Part shown: in pieces, positions 53,692 through 62,916 of the stretch | How the letters are laid out: each line of letters opens with the position of its first letter | Position numbering within the stretch: the stretch's first letter is position 1 | Source: Paucimonas sp. | GTDB taxonomy: Bacteria; Pseudomonadota; Gammaproteobacteria; Pseudomonadales; Pseudomonadaceae | Length of the DNA stretch: 64,000 nt | NCBI GenBank assembly: GCA_031253995.1 | Contig: JAIRVG010000105.1 | Location: forward strand, 62,001 to 126,000 | Reading direction: 5' to 3' | The notes under the pieces: model-generated | What the model was told of the DNA's origin: nothing | Seen by the model: the letters and a program-made list of their open reading frames with translations, nothing else | Databases searched by the model: none | Position numbers and translations under genes: made by a program

Positions 53692-54536
53692 GAAGTCTTA
53701 CTTGAATTGGCGCGCTCGCGCGTGCGGGGTGGCCAGGGGAAGAGAGCGTCGATCCGCGTGCCCTTGCCGGGTTCGCTGTGGACCGTGAGGCTACCGTTGA
53801 GCAGGTGCGCGCGTTCGGCCATGCCGGCCATGCCGCACTGGCCTTCCTCGCCAGGGTTGGGGGAGGGCAGGAAACCCTGGCCGTCGTCACTGATCGCCAG
53901 CGCCAGGCCCTCGGGCTGGCGCTGGAAACGCACGATCAGGTTGTGCGCCCGGGAGTGGCGCAGGACGTTGGTCACCGCTTCCTGCGTGATACGGAAGGCG
54001 GCCATGGCCATGTCTTCCGGGATGCCTTCCAGGCGACTCTTGCATTCGAGGCTCCAGCGCACGTCGGTGTTTTCCAGCGTGCGCAGCAGGTGCGCGCGCA
54101 GGCTGGCCTCAAGGCCCAGGCTGTGCAACTGGCGTGGCGCGAGGCTGGTGGCGAGGTTGCGTACGTTGGACAGGGTGTCGTCGAGGGTGCTGCGCAAGGT
54201 CGTGCATTGCGCTTGCAGGGGCTCCGGCAGTCGCCGTTGCAGCCACTCCGCCTGCAGCTTGGCGGCGGTGAGCATCTGGCCGATGTCGTCATGCAGTTCG
54301 CGGCTGAGGCGCTGGCGCTCGCTTTCCTGGACCTTGAGCAGGCGATCGGCCAGCTCCTGCGGTGACATCAGGATGCTGTCCTTGCGCCGCCGCGGCAGCC
54401 ACAGCAGGCCGAGCAGGGTCAGCGCCTGCAGCCCGACCACCATGGCCGGCAGAGGCCGGGCATCCAGGTAGCAGATCAGCCCGGCAGCCAGCGACGCCAG
54501 GCACAGCAATAGCGTGACCCGATGCAGCAGGGCCAT
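53688..54536 (-). CDS. NarL-type (HisKA_3) sensor histidine kinase with two TM segments
   Basis: 282-residue kinase with two closely spaced hydrophobic helices at about 5-45 and almost no periplasmic loop, a HisKA_3 dimerisation domain carrying the phospho-His in ERQRLSRELHDDIGQML, and a C-terminal ATPase domain (SDDGQGF, GMAGMAERA). The start is uncertain: ATG at 54536 has no good ribosome site, and the frame is open 120 nt further upstream with GTG and ATG options. It probably senses a membrane or cytoplasmic signal. Confidence 0.88.
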   Translation of the reverse strand: MALLHRVTLLLCLASLAAGLICYLDARPLPAMVVGLQALTLLGLLWLPRRRKDSILMSPQELADRLLKVQESERQRLSRELHDDIGQMLTAAKLQAEWLQRRLPEPLQAQCTTLRSTLDDTLSNVRNLATSLAPRQLHSLGLEASLRAHLLRTLENTDVRWSLECKSRLEGIPEDMAMAAFRITQEAVTNVLRHSRAHNLIVRFQRQPEGLALAISDDGQGFLPSPNPGEEGQCGMAGMAERAHLLNGSLTVHSEPGKGTRIDALFPWPPRTRERANSSKTS

Positions 54537-55102
54537 GCCGCGCGGGCAGCGCGTGAAAGTCTTGAGGCTTGAGTACACGGGAAATGAAGCCACTGAAAGA
54601 TCACTTTTCAAAGCCGGTCCGGGGTTGATTGAAAGGCTTTTATGGATGGCCTTCAACAACTTTCATCATCACGTTGCAACGGGCGGCCAGGCACTTGTTT
54701 GGTGCGCTGGAAACGCCATGTTCCAATGTTGGCAACAGTCGGCAACCGGCTCGGGCGGCGCATCGTATCACCCTCAGGCCCGATTGGTCGTCGGGGCTGT
54801 AGTGGTCTGCGCAGTCAGGTTTTACGGGGTGGCACGGACGTTCAGACTGGCGCGGAGTCTAGCACTTCGCTACTACTGTTGGCGAACTCCAACTTGGCCG
54901 GAAAAGGTACATCCGCTGTTTCCATATTGGTGGAATTGTGTGGAAAGAGCCTGCTTAGTTGCCGTTTAGTGCGTGATGAAAAAACACGACGGAATGTATG
55001 CAAGATATGTTTTCCAGCACGCCTTAGTTGAATTCCGCTTGTCGCCGATCACTTGCCCGAACCGCGGACCAGAGAGCTTGGCAAGCGCTGTGGTCGAGTC
55101 TT
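54537..55102. other. AT-richer intergenic region upstream of the HisKA_3 kinase
   Basis: 566 nt with lower GC than its surroundings. On the minus strand TGATACGAT (about 54762-54770) looks like an extended -10 of a promoter for the kinase-regulator operon, which would give a leader of over 200 nt. A 35-codon frame with GAGGG before its ATG overlaps this point but looks accidental. Plus-strand frames have no family features. I see no RNA gene that I can name. Confidence 0.5.
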
Positions 55103-55531
55103 TCAGACGGCCTGGCCGCAGCGCTGGGTGACCGTCAGCAAAGCGTTGTCCAAACCCTGGAGCAGCTCGCGTTGCTCTTCGGCGTCGAGGTTCAGCGTGC
55201 CGTCGTACGGGTCGATCAGTTCCACCTGCCAGGCCAGCAGGCTCAGGCAGGCTTCAATGATGGCAAGGGCTGCGCCATGGAGGTGGTTACGGCGCTCGAC
55301 AGGGGCGAGCAGGGCGCATAGCTGGCTGCAGAAATCGGCGATCTGCGTCAGTCCCAGGCCTCGGGCCTTGTCACTCAGGGAGGCGAGGGTGTGGATCAGG
55401 CAATCACTGGCATCGGCATCCTCGCCGATCAACTGAAAATGCTGCAGGCATTCCTGCGCCCTGTTCAGCAATGACTGGGCATCACCCAGGAAAACCCGCA
55501 GCGCGCTCACATCCGGTGAATCGTTCAGCAT
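55103..55531 (-). CDS. Uncharacterised all-helical 142-residue protein next to cheV
   Basis: No family recognised. The protein is predicted almost entirely alpha-helical (VSALRVFLGDAQSLLNRAQE, LDNALLTVTQRCGQAV), has no signal or TM segment and contains a few His residues (HTLASLSDKA, ERRNHLHGAALAIIEA). The pattern superficially recalls HPt or CheA P1-type helical bundles but lacks a clear H-x-x-K-G motif. The start at 55531 (MLNDSPDVSAL) is preferred over one 21 nt upstream on general grounds. It diverges from cheV. Confidence 0.75.
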   Translation of the reverse strand: MLNDSPDVSALRVFLGDAQSLLNRAQECLQHFQLIGEDADASDCLIHTLASLSDKARGLGLTQIADFCSQLCALLAPVERRNHLHGAALAIIEACLSLLAWQVELIDPYDGTLNLDAEEQRELLQGLDNALLTVTQRCGQAV

Positions 55532-55912
55532 CGTGCCGCTCCCGGCGAACACGCGCGCGAAGCGCGCACGCCAGCGGATGAACGTTCAGGAACGGAGGCT
55601 GGCCACAGCTTGGTAATGGCGAACAAAGGCCTGACTCCATTCATGCATTGAGAATGGCGTCACATTAATGGCTAACGGATATCACGAATATCAGGTCCAA
55701 CCCGATTGTTGATAAGGGTTTCCCTTATGGGGTTTTTCGGGTGGCACCCCGTTGCGGGGTCGTGTGCGGAAAGGTGATGAGGGAAGTAAAGCATGATGCT
55801 AAAGTGACATCAATGCCCCGGATGCCTTTTTATGACAGGGGTCAAGCTGAGCGATCCGTGGCCGATACAAGGCCAATGCTTTTTACCTTTTGCAACAAGC
55901 CTGGGGGATTCA
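55532..55912. other. Divergent region between the helical protein gene and cheV
   Basis: 381 nt, AT-rich from about 55650 to 55830. It contains the sigma-28 promoter of cheV near its right end and a palindromic AAGGGTTTCCCTT at about 55717-55729. No additional gene recognised. Confidence 0.6.
55842..55868 (+). promoter_or_regulatory. Sigma-28 (FliA) promoter of cheV
   Basis: TCAAGCTG, 11 nt and GCCGATAC match the flagellar sigma-28 promoter pattern closely. The predicted start lies about 38 nt before the cheV ATG. Confidence 0.85.
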
Positions 55913-56848
55913 ATGGCTGGCATTCTCGACACGGTAGACCAAAGAACGCAGCTGGTAGGTGAAAACCGCCTGGAAATCCTCATGTTCCGCCTGGCAGGTC
56001 GCCAGCTGTTCGCGATCAACGTCTTCAAGGTGCAGGAAGTCCTGCAACTGCCGAAGCTGACCCTGATGCCACAGCGTCACAGCTTCGTCTGCGGCGTGGT
56101 CAACCTGCGCGGCCAGACCCTGCCGGTGATCGACCTGTCCCAGGCGATCGGCATGCGCCCGCTGGAACCGGGGCCGAACAGTACCATCATCGTCACCGAG
56201 TACAACCGCTCCGTGCAGGCGTTCCTGGTGGGCGGCGTCGACCGCATCGTCAACATGAACTGGGAAGCCATCATGCCGCCGCCGACCAGCGCCGGCCGCC
56301 AGCACTACCTGACCGCCATCAGCAAGGTCGACGAGCAACTGGTGGAGATCATCGACGTCGAGAAGGTCCTGGCGGAGATCGTGCCCTATAACGCCAAAGT
56401 GTCCCGGGACAAGCTCGACGACCCGGTCCTGCGCCGTGCCCAGGGCCGCGAAGTGCTGCTGGTGGATGACTCCACCGTGGCCCTGGCGCAACTGCGCGAG
56501 ACCCTGTCGCAACTGGGGGTCAAGCTGCACGTGGCCAGCGACGGCCTGAAGGCGCTGCGCATGCTCAAGGGCTGGGCGGATTCGGGTGTGGATGTCTGCG
56601 AGAAACTGCTGATGGTCTTCACCGACGCCGAAATGCCGGAGATGGACGGCTACCGCCTGACCACCGAGATCCGCAGCGATGCCCGCCTGCGTGGCCTTTA
56701 CGTGGTGCTGCACACCTCGCTGTCGGGCAGTTTCAACGAGTCGATGGTGAAGAAGGTCGGTTGCGACAACTTCCTCTCCAAGTTCCAGCCGGACCGCCTG
56801 GTGGACGTGGTGCGCCAGCGCCTGGAAATGGACGAAGCCACCGCCTGA
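55913..56848 (+). CDS. cheV: Chemotaxis coupling protein CheV (CheW-REC)
   Basis: Couples chemoreceptors to the CheA kinase and contributes to adaptation. The 311-residue protein has an N-terminal CheW domain (about 15-165, CGVVNLRGQTLPVIDLSQAI) and a C-terminal receiver domain (about 180-305) with EVLLVDDSTVALAQ and the phospho-acceptor in MVFTDAEMPEMDG. The start at 55913 (MAGILDTVDQRTQLV) is the usual CheV N-terminus and follows the sigma-28 promoter. No cheA or cheY is nearby, so it serves the main pathway from an isolated locus. Confidence 0.95.
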   Translation: MAGILDTVDQRTQLVGENRLEILMFRLAGRQLFAINVFKVQEVLQLPKLTLMPQRHSFVCGVVNLRGQTLPVIDLSQAIGMRPLEPGPNSTIIVTEYNRSVQAFLVGGVDRIVNMNWEAIMPPPTSAGRQHYLTAISKVDEQLVEIIDVEKVLAEIVPYNAKVSRDKLDDPVLRRAQGREVLLVDDSTVALAQLRETLSQLGVKLHVASDGLKALRMLKGWADSGVDVCEKLLMVFTDAEMPEMDGYRLTTEIRSDARLRGLYVVLHTSLSGSFNESMVKKVGCDNFLSKFQPDRLVDVVRQRLEMDEATA

Positions 56849-56921
56849 CACGCGCCCGTTGCCCGGCAGCGTTTGCCGGGCAACGGGTGTAAGCTGCTCT
56901 CTTTTCCCAGGGAGCCAGCCC

Positions 56922-57725
56922 ATGCGTCTGAGTGCGCTTTATCGTTACCCGCTCAAGTCGGCCCGGGGCGAAGCCCTGCAGCGTTCGCCGTCGGGCCTGT
57001 TGGGGCTGGAGGGCGACCGCCGCTGGATGCTGGTGGATGCCGGCAACAATCGCTTCCTCACCCAGCGCGCCTTTCCGCAGATGAGCCAGCTGCTGGCCTT
57101 GTATGCCGAGGACGGTGGCCTGCTGCTCGACGCAACGGGCATGCCGACGCTCCATGTACCGATTCCCGATCCCGATGAAGCGCTGCGCGGCGTGACCATC
57201 TGGCGCGACACCCTGCGCGTGCCGGATGCCGGTGATGCCGCGGCGCAGTGGCTGAGTACCTTCATGGGACGTGAGGTGCGCCTGGTGCATGTGCCGCAGG
57301 CGCGGACTCGCTACCTGCCTTCGGGGTATGGCGAGAACAGCGACCGGGTGGCGTTCGCCGACGGTTTCCCGCTGCTGCTGATCGGCCAGGCGTCGCTGGA
57401 TGACCTGGCGCAGAAGGTCGGGCGGCCGCTGGAGATGATGCGTTTTCGGCCCAACCTGGTGATCGAGGGCTCTGCGGCGTTTGCCGAGGATGGCTGGAAG
57501 CGCATCCGCATCGGCCAGCAGACCTTCCGCCTGGTCAAACCGTGCGGGCGCTGCATCCTGACCACCATCGACCCGGCCACCGGCGAGCGCAGCCCGGACC
57601 GCGAGCCGTTCGCGACGCTGATGAACTATCGGCAGAAGGAGGGGGAGGCGATGTTCGGGCAGAACCTGGTGGCGGATGGGGAGAATGTGCTGGAGGTGGG
57701 GATGGAAGTGGAGGTTCTGGAGTAA
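56922..57725 (+). CDS. MOSC-domain protein (YcbX-like)
   Basis: 267-residue protein with an N-terminal MOSC_N beta-barrel domain (MRLSALYRYPLKSARGEAL) and a C-terminal MOSC domain whose candidate sulfur-carrying/Moco-binding Cys lies in VKPCGRCILTTID. E. coli YcbX reduces N-hydroxylated compounds using molybdenum cofactor but has an extra ferredoxin domain, absent here. GGGAG is seven bases before the ATG at 56922. It probably depends on moaB/moeA products. Confidence 0.92.
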   Translation: MRLSALYRYPLKSARGEALQRSPSGLLGLEGDRRWMLVDAGNNRFLTQRAFPQMSQLLALYAEDGGLLLDATGMPTLHVPIPDPDEALRGVTIWRDTLRVPDAGDAAAQWLSTFMGREVRLVHVPQARTRYLPSGYGENSDRVAFADGFPLLLIGQASLDDLAQKVGRPLEMMRFRPNLVIEGSAAFAEDGWKRIRIGQQTFRLVKPCGRCILTTIDPATGERSPDREPFATLMNYRQKEGEAMFGQNLVADGENVLEVGMEVEVLE

Positions 57726-57739
57726 ACAGGCATTGGAAA

Positions 57740-57771
57740 CGACGCGGACCCTGTGTGCAGGGTCCGCGTCG
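57740..57771. repeat. Perfect 14-bp hairpin between convergent MOSC and slt genes
   Basis: CGACGCGGACCCTG, TGTG, CAGGGTCCGCGTCG. No T-tract. The arms share CGACGCG-N-ACC with the hairpin at 32286-32320, where the variable pair is T-A instead of G-C. Confidence 0.88.
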
Positions 57772-57779
57772 CGCTTCAG

Positions 57780-59705
57780 TCATTGATCGTCGAAATACCG
57801 CTCATGCCAATCCACCAGCGGCTGCGGTGAATTGAGCTTCTGTCCGTAGATCACCGCATACGACAGCACGTTCTGCACATACTGGCGGGTTTCGTCGAAC
57901 GGGATCGATTCCACCCACACGTCGAAACTCAGGTGGTCCGCACCGCGCAGCCACTGCCGAACCCGTCCCGGGCCTGCGTTGTACGCCGCCGACGCCAGCA
58001 CACGGTTGCCGTTGAACTGCCCATGCACCTGGCTCAGGTAGGCCGCGCCCAACTGGATGTTCTTGTCCGGATCCAGCACCTGGCTCGGCGAAGCCAGCGG
58101 GATGCTGAACTTGCGCGCGGTTTCCTTGGCTGTGCCCGGCATCAGCTGCATCAGGCCACTGGCACCGACGCTGGAGCGGGCGTCGTCCATGAACGCGCTT
58201 TCCTGGCGGGTAATGGCGAACACCCAGCTCGAATGCAGGCCACGTACCTTGGCCTCGCGTACCAGGGTGTCGCGGTGGGCCATGGGGAAGCGGATGTCCA
58301 GGTCATCCCAGTACTGCGCCTGGCTGATGGTGCGGATGGCCGGGAAGTACCAGCGCAGGTCGTAGGCGATGCGGGCCTGGGCCACCATCTCGTCGCGGTT
58401 GAAGTGACGGCTGACGTGGTACCACTCGCGGCGACCGTCGACGATCTGCCCGCGGGCATGGAATTCCAGGGCGCGGCGGATGCCCGGGGTATTGCGCACC
58501 TTGTTCATCAGTTGCTGGCTGATCACCAGTGGCTTGTTGTTCAGCTGGTAAGGGGTCTGCGTGCGGTCGGCGGCGAGGAAACCGTAGAAGTCGCGCTCGC
58601 GGGCGACGTTCTTGTACAGCAACGGGATCTGCGGGTTCTGCGGTTGCGCCAGTTCCAGGCTGCGGGCCTGCCAGTAGCGCCAGCGGTTGGTGGTGGCGAG
58701 GTCTTGCGGCAGGCGCTTGCTCAGGTCGTAGGCGTCTTCCCAGCGACCCAGGCGCAGGAGCAGGCGCATGCGCCATTCGCTGACGGTGTTGTCGCGCAGT
58801 TGCGGGTCGTAGCGGGTCATCAGGTCCAGTGCCCGCGGGTCGTAGCGGCGGGCCAGGGTGAGGCCGATCTCGCGGGCGATGGCGACCTTCTCGTCGACCG
58901 AGAAGTGCATGCGGTTGGCGTAGTCGTCGAGCAGGGCCATGGTCCGCTCCGGGTCCTGCCGGGCCAGGCGGCGCAGGCCGAGGCTGACCACGTCGGACAT
59001 GGCTTCGGTGGCCGGGGCGAAGCGCGACGGCTGGTTGAGCAGCTCGGGCTTCTGCGCCACGTCCACCAGCAGGCGGCCTTCGTTGCCGAGGGTCGGCAGG
59101 GTCTTCACCAGGCTGTTGGCCAGCGCGTAGTTGCGCGCCTGGGCCGCCAGCTTGGTGCGCAGCCAGCGCTTCTGCTCGGTCAGCTGGCCTTCCGCGGCCC
59201 AGCGCTCGAACAGCGCGTCGCAGGCCGCCGGTTGCGACTTGCCCACCGACCACAGCTTGTCAGCGGTGGCATAGCCTTCGGCGCGCAGGTTGTGGCTCAG
59301 CTGGTACTGGCCATTGAGGCAGTCCAGCTCGGTGAAATTCAGCTTGGGATCGTAGTACTTGACGAAGGGCTGCCAGTCGCCGCGTTCGGCCAGCCAGCGC
59401 AACCAGCGCAGTTTCATCCAGTTGGCCTGGGGCAGGTCGCCGTTCTTCGCCAGGAAGCGTTCGATCTCGGCGTTGCTGGCGGTCTTCAGGCGCGCGGTCA
59501 GTTCGTCGTAGGCGAGGTACGGCTCCAGCGGGTAGTCCTGGAGGGCCGCGGCATAGCGCTGGTACGGACCCTTGTCGCCCTTGGCCAGCGCGCGCTTGGC
59601 TTCGTCGTACATCTGGCGTTGTTGGGCAAGATCGGCGGCCTGCGTGACACCGGCCACGGAGGCCGAGAGCAGCAGGCAGGAAACGAGGTTGAGCAGGCGG
59701 CGCAT
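57780..59705 (-). CDS. slt: Soluble lytic murein transglycosylase Slt
   Basis: Periplasmic enzyme that cleaves peptidoglycan glycan strands to 1,6-anhydro products. The 641-residue precursor has a signal peptide (cleavage near TQA-23), the superhelical U and L domains of Slt70 and a C-terminal SLT domain with catalytic Glu in RQESAFMDDARSSVGASGLM and AYNAGPGRVRQW. The start at 59705 is preferred over one 48 nt upstream because it yields a normal signal peptide. It diverges from uup. Confidence 0.96.
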   Translation of the reverse strand: MRRLLNLVSCLLLSASVAGVTQAADLAQQRQMYDEAKRALAKGDKGPYQRYAAALQDYPLEPYLAYDELTARLKTASNAEIERFLAKNGDLPQANWMKLRWLRWLAERGDWQPFVKYYDPKLNFTELDCLNGQYQLSHNLRAEGYATADKLWSVGKSQPAACDALFERWAAEGQLTEQKRWLRTKLAAQARNYALANSLVKTLPTLGNEGRLLVDVAQKPELLNQPSRFAPATEAMSDVVSLGLRRLARQDPERTMALLDDYANRMHFSVDEKVAIAREIGLTLARRYDPRALDLMTRYDPQLRDNTVSEWRMRLLLRLGRWEDAYDLSKRLPQDLATTNRWRYWQARSLELAQPQNPQIPLLYKNVARERDFYGFLAADRTQTPYQLNNKPLVISQQLMNKVRNTPGIRRALEFHARGQIVDGRREWYHVSRHFNRDEMVAQARIAYDLRWYFPAIRTISQAQYWDDLDIRFPMAHRDTLVREAKVRGLHSSWVFAITRQESAFMDDARSSVGASGLMQLMPGTAKETARKFSIPLASPSQVLDPDKNIQLGAAYLSQVHGQFNGNRVLASAAYNAGPGRVRQWLRGADHLSFDVWVESIPFDETRQYVQNVLSYAVIYGQKLNSPQPLVDWHERYFDDQ

Positions 59706-59910
59706 GATACTTCCAGACAGTTGGACCAAAACGAGTGTCGGCGTCGCCAGCACTGTGGGTTCACGAGCCTAAGCTTAGCCGTTTGCCCGCCGTCGATGAA
59801 AGCATTGTGCTTGTATCCAGACGTAATGCCGCGCCGCCTGGCGGATGGCATCCGGGCTGTCTCCTCCGGCCAAGTCGGGTAGAATGCGCGCCCGCTTTCT
59901 GGAGAAGATC

Positions 59911-61836
59911 ATGAGCCTGCTCAAATTCAGCGATGTCTGCCTCGCCTTTGGCGCCATGCCCCTGTTGGACAAGGTGTCCTGGCAGATCGCCCGTGGTGAG
60001 CGGGTCTGCATCATCGGCCGCAACGGCACCGGCAAGTCGAGCATGCTGCGCCTGGTCAAGGGCGACCAGAAGCCCGACGATGGCGAGATCTGGCGCGCCC
60101 CTGGCCTGAAGATCGGCGAACTGCCGCAGGAACTGCCGGTGGCCGACGAGCGTACCGTGTTCGACGTGGTCGCCGAGGGCCTGCAAGGGGTCGGCAAGCT
60201 GCTTGCCGAGTACCATCACCTGAGCCAGAACATCCACAGCGATGCCGATCTGGAAAAGCTCATGCACGTCCAGCAGGACCTCGAAGCCCGTGACGGCTGG
60301 CGCCTGCAGCAACTGGTGGACAGCACCCTGAGCCGCCTGCAACTGCCGGCCGACAAGACCCTCGCCGAGCTGTCCGGTGGCTGGCGTCGCCGCGTGCTGC
60401 TGGCCCAGGCGCTGGTGTCCGAGCCGGACCTGCTGCTGCTCGACGAACCGACCAACCACCTGGACATCGGCGCCATCGCCTGGCTGGAAGATGCGCTCAG
60501 CGGCTTCAACGGCGCCGTGCTGTTCATCACCCACGACCGTTCCTTCCTGCAGAACCTGGCCACCCGCATCCTCGAACTGGACCGCGGCGGCCTGATCGAC
60601 TGGAACGGCGACTACGCCAGCTTCCTGGTGCACAAGGAAGCGGAACTGGCGGCGGAAGAAACCGCCAACGCGCTGTTCGACAAGCGCCTGGCCCAGGAAG
60701 AAGTGTGGATCCGCCAGGGCATCAAGGCCCGGCGTACCCGTAACGAAGGCCGCGTGCGCGCCCTCAAGGCCCTGCGCGTGGAGCGCAGCGAACGCCGCGA
60801 GCGCCAGGGCAAGGCGAATATCCAGATCGAGTCGGCGGAGAAGTCCGGCAAGCAGGTGATGGTCCTGGAGAACGTCAGCTTCGCCCATCCGGGCGGCCCG
60901 ACCCTGGTCAAGGATTTCTCCATGGTCCTGCAGCGCGAGGACCGCATCGGCCTGCTCGGCGCCAACGGTACCGGCAAGACCACCCTGCTCAAGCTGATGC
61001 TCGGCGACCTGCAGCCGACCAGCGGCAAGGTCGAGGCCGGCACCCGCCTGGAAGTGGCCTATTTCGACCAGCTGCGCAACCAGCTGGAACTGGAAAAGAC
61101 CGTGATCGACAACCTCGCCGAAGGTCGCGATTTCATCGAGATCGACGGCCAGAGCCGCCACGTGCTGAGCTACCTCGGCGACTTCCTGTTCAGCCCGCAG
61201 CGTGCGCGCACGCCGGTCAAGGCGCTGTCCGGGGGCGAACGTGCGCGGTTGCTGCTGGCCAAGCTGTTCAGCAAGCCGGCCAACCTGCTGGTACTCGACG
61301 AACCGACCAACGACCTCGACGTGGAAACCCTGGAACTGCTGGAAGAAGTGCTGTCCGGCTACAAGGGCACCGTGCTGATGGTCAGCCACGACCGGGCCTT
61401 CCTCGACAACGTGGTGACCAGCACCCTGGTGTTCGAGGGTGAGGGCAAGGTGCGTGAGTATGTCGGCGGCTACCAGGACTGGATCCGCCAGGGCGGTTCG
61501 CCGCGGCTGCTGGGTGTCAGCGAGAGCAAGTCGGGCAAGTCCGAGCTGAACAGCGCGGTGGTCACTGCGCCGGCGGCCGAGCCTGTGGCGGCGGCGGTTG
61601 CCGCTGCGCCGGATGCCAGGAAGAAGCTCAGCTACAAGCTGCAGCGCGAGCTGGAAGCCCTGCCGGGGCAGATCGAGGCACTGGAAGAGAAGATGGCTGC
61701 GGTGCAGCAGGAAATCTCCGACCCGGGCTTCTATCAGAAGCCGATCGGGCACACCAGCAAGGTGCTGGCTGACCTGGAGAAGATGCAGGCCGAGCTGGAT
61801 GTGCTGGTGGAGCGCTGGGCCGAACTGGACGGCTGA
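59911..61836 (+). CDS. uup: ABC-F ATPase Uup
   Basis: Cytoplasmic ABC-F protein of 641 residues acting on ribosomes and, in E. coli, on transposon excision. It has two ATPase domains (Walker A GRNGTGKSS and GANGTGKTT, signatures LSGGWRRRV and LSGGERARL, Walker B LLLLDEPTNHLD and LLVLDEPTNDLD) and the Uup-specific C-terminal coiled coil (about 575-640, KKLSYKLQRELEALP). No TM segment. GGAG precedes the ATG. A REP hairpin follows. Confidence 0.95.
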   Translation: MSLLKFSDVCLAFGAMPLLDKVSWQIARGERVCIIGRNGTGKSSMLRLVKGDQKPDDGEIWRAPGLKIGELPQELPVADERTVFDVVAEGLQGVGKLLAEYHHLSQNIHSDADLEKLMHVQQDLEARDGWRLQQLVDSTLSRLQLPADKTLAELSGGWRRRVLLAQALVSEPDLLLLDEPTNHLDIGAIAWLEDALSGFNGAVLFITHDRSFLQNLATRILELDRGGLIDWNGDYASFLVHKEAELAAEETANALFDKRLAQEEVWIRQGIKARRTRNEGRVRALKALRVERSERRERQGKANIQIESAEKSGKQVMVLENVSFAHPGGPTLVKDFSMVLQREDRIGLLGANGTGKTTLLKLMLGDLQPTSGKVEAGTRLEVAYFDQLRNQLELEKTVIDNLAEGRDFIEIDGQSRHVLSYLGDFLFSPQRARTPVKALSGGERARLLLAKLFSKPANLLVLDEPTNDLDVETLELLEEVLSGYKGTVLMVSHDRAFLDNVVTSTLVFEGEGKVREYVGGYQDWIRQGGSPRLLGVSESKSGKSELNSAVVTAPAAEPVAAAVAAAPDARKKLSYKLQRELEALPGQIEALEEKMAAVQQEISDPGFYQKPIGHTSKVLADLEKMQAELDVLVERWAELDG

Positions 61837-61846
61837 TAGAGGTTCC

Positions 61847-61892
61847 GTAGGAGCTGGCTTGCGAAGGACCGCGCAGGCAAGCCAGCTCCTAC
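61847..61892. repeat. REP hairpin between convergent uup and universal stress protein genes
   Basis: GTAGGAGCTGGCTTGC (61847-61862) and its exact complement GCAAGCCAGCTCCTAC (61877-61892) flank a 14-nt loop. This is the well-known REP form of fluorescent pseudomonads. It ends four bases before the stop of the stress protein gene. Degenerate traces occur at 4862-4875 and 40343-40370. Confidence 0.93.
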
Positions 61893-61896
61893 GTGC

Positions 61897-62340
61897 TTAC
61901 TCGGCTTTCTTCTGCAACCGCACCGCCAGCACATCGCACGGCGCGCCATGCAGCACATCATTGGCCGTGGACCCCAGCAGCAACGCCAGACCATGACGGC
62001 CATGGCTGCCGACCACGATCAGGTCGCAACGCTGGTCCTTGGCCAGCTGGTGGATTTCCTGGCGTGGCTGGCCGTAGGTCAGGTGCGAGTCGCCGCGGTT
62101 GATCTCCGGGTACTTGTTGAACAGGCGATCCATGCGCTCCTTGGCCTGGTCGAACTGCTGCTGTTGCAGTTGCGACAGGTCCATCGGCACATCGCCGCCA
62201 AAGGCCATGGCCATCGGCTCGACGATATGCACCAGCGATACCTTGGCGTTGCTCGGTCCCGCCAGCTCGCGGGCGCGCTTGATCACGGGGTCGCATTCTT
62301 CGGTCAGGTCGACGGCAACCAGAATGTGTTCGTAGGGCAT
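61897..62340 (-). CDS. Universal stress protein (UspA family)
   Basis: 147-residue single-domain Usp with the N-terminal beta-strand MPYEHILVAVDLTEE and the C-terminal nucleotide-binding motif GSHGRHGLALLLGSTA (G-2x-G-9x-G-S/T type), so ATP binding is likely. AGGAGA is eight bases before the ATG at 62340; the frame is open 18 nt upstream without support. Confidence 0.93.
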   Translation of the reverse strand: MPYEHILVAVDLTEECDPVIKRARELAGPSNAKVSLVHIVEPMAMAFGGDVPMDLSQLQQQQFDQAKERMDRLFNKYPEINRGDSHLTYGQPRQEIHQLAKDQRCDLIVVGSHGRHGLALLLGSTANDVLHGAPCDVLAVRLQKKAE

Positions 62341-62450
62341 GAGAGGTTCTCCTGACAATCGCAGTAAGTGAAGTATGGTCCGTTTCAGGCTGATCGCATC
62401 CGGCTGCGGCTAACCAGCTCATTGGTAAAGTCTTGATAGGAATAACAGAT

Positions 62451-62888
62451 ATGACGGTCTGGGTAGTAGTGTCAATCCTCGCGCTGATCCTCAGCCCGCT
62501 TGCCTGGCTGTTGCCATCGCGGCGCATGAGCGGGCGCATGGCCGTGCGCCTGGAGGCCCGGCGCATGGGCCTGGCCATGCAACTGGCGCCGCAGACCTGG
62601 CCGCACTGGCTGCCGGAAGAGCCACCGGCCACCTGTGCGCAATACCACCAGGCACGGCGCAAGGGCAGCAGCGACAGCTGGTGCTATTGGCAGACCATGC
62701 CGGGTGAGTGGCTCAACCAATGGCGCGAGCCGTGCGCGGACGAGCGGGTGCTGGAACAGCTCAAGCGCCTGCCGCCCAGCGTCTACAAGGCGGAAGCCGG
62801 GACGCAGATGATCGCCCTGTGCTGGGGCGAGCGGGAGGGCGCCTCTGTATTGCCGGATGTTGCCCAGGTGCTCAAGACCCTGGCATGA
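62451..62888 (+). CDS. Conserved-looking membrane-anchored protein of unknown function
   Basis: 145-residue protein with one N-terminal TM helix (MTVWVVVSILALILSPLAWL) and a basic, Trp-rich cytoplasmic domain (WPHWLPEEPP, WCYWQTMPGEWLNQW). I do not recognise a characterised family. As I recall, a small uncharacterised gene occupies this position upstream of fadB in other pseudomonads too. The start at 62451 is chosen for the immediate TM helix. Confidence 0.82.
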   Translation: MTVWVVVSILALILSPLAWLLPSRRMSGRMAVRLEARRMGLAMQLAPQTWPHWLPEEPPATCAQYHQARRKGSSDSWCYWQTMPGEWLNQWREPCADERVLEQLKRLPPSVYKAEAGTQMIALCWGEREGASVLPDVAQVLKTLA

Positions 62889-62916
62889 AAAAAGCCCGCC
62901 GGTTGCCCGGGCGGGC
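62888..62916. terminator. Terminator hairpin downstream of the membrane-anchored protein gene
   Basis: GCCCGCC and GGCGGGC form a 7-bp stem with inner GC pairs, immediately after the stop codon. The run of Ts follows on the minus strand; on the plus strand the 3' side is poor in T. Confidence 0.65.

Noticed and set aside
54514..54969. 151-codon plus-strand frame in the region upstream of the HisKA_3 kinase
   Set aside because: It overlaps the kinase 5' end, has no ribosome site and its composition (many Trp, Cys and Arg) looks random.
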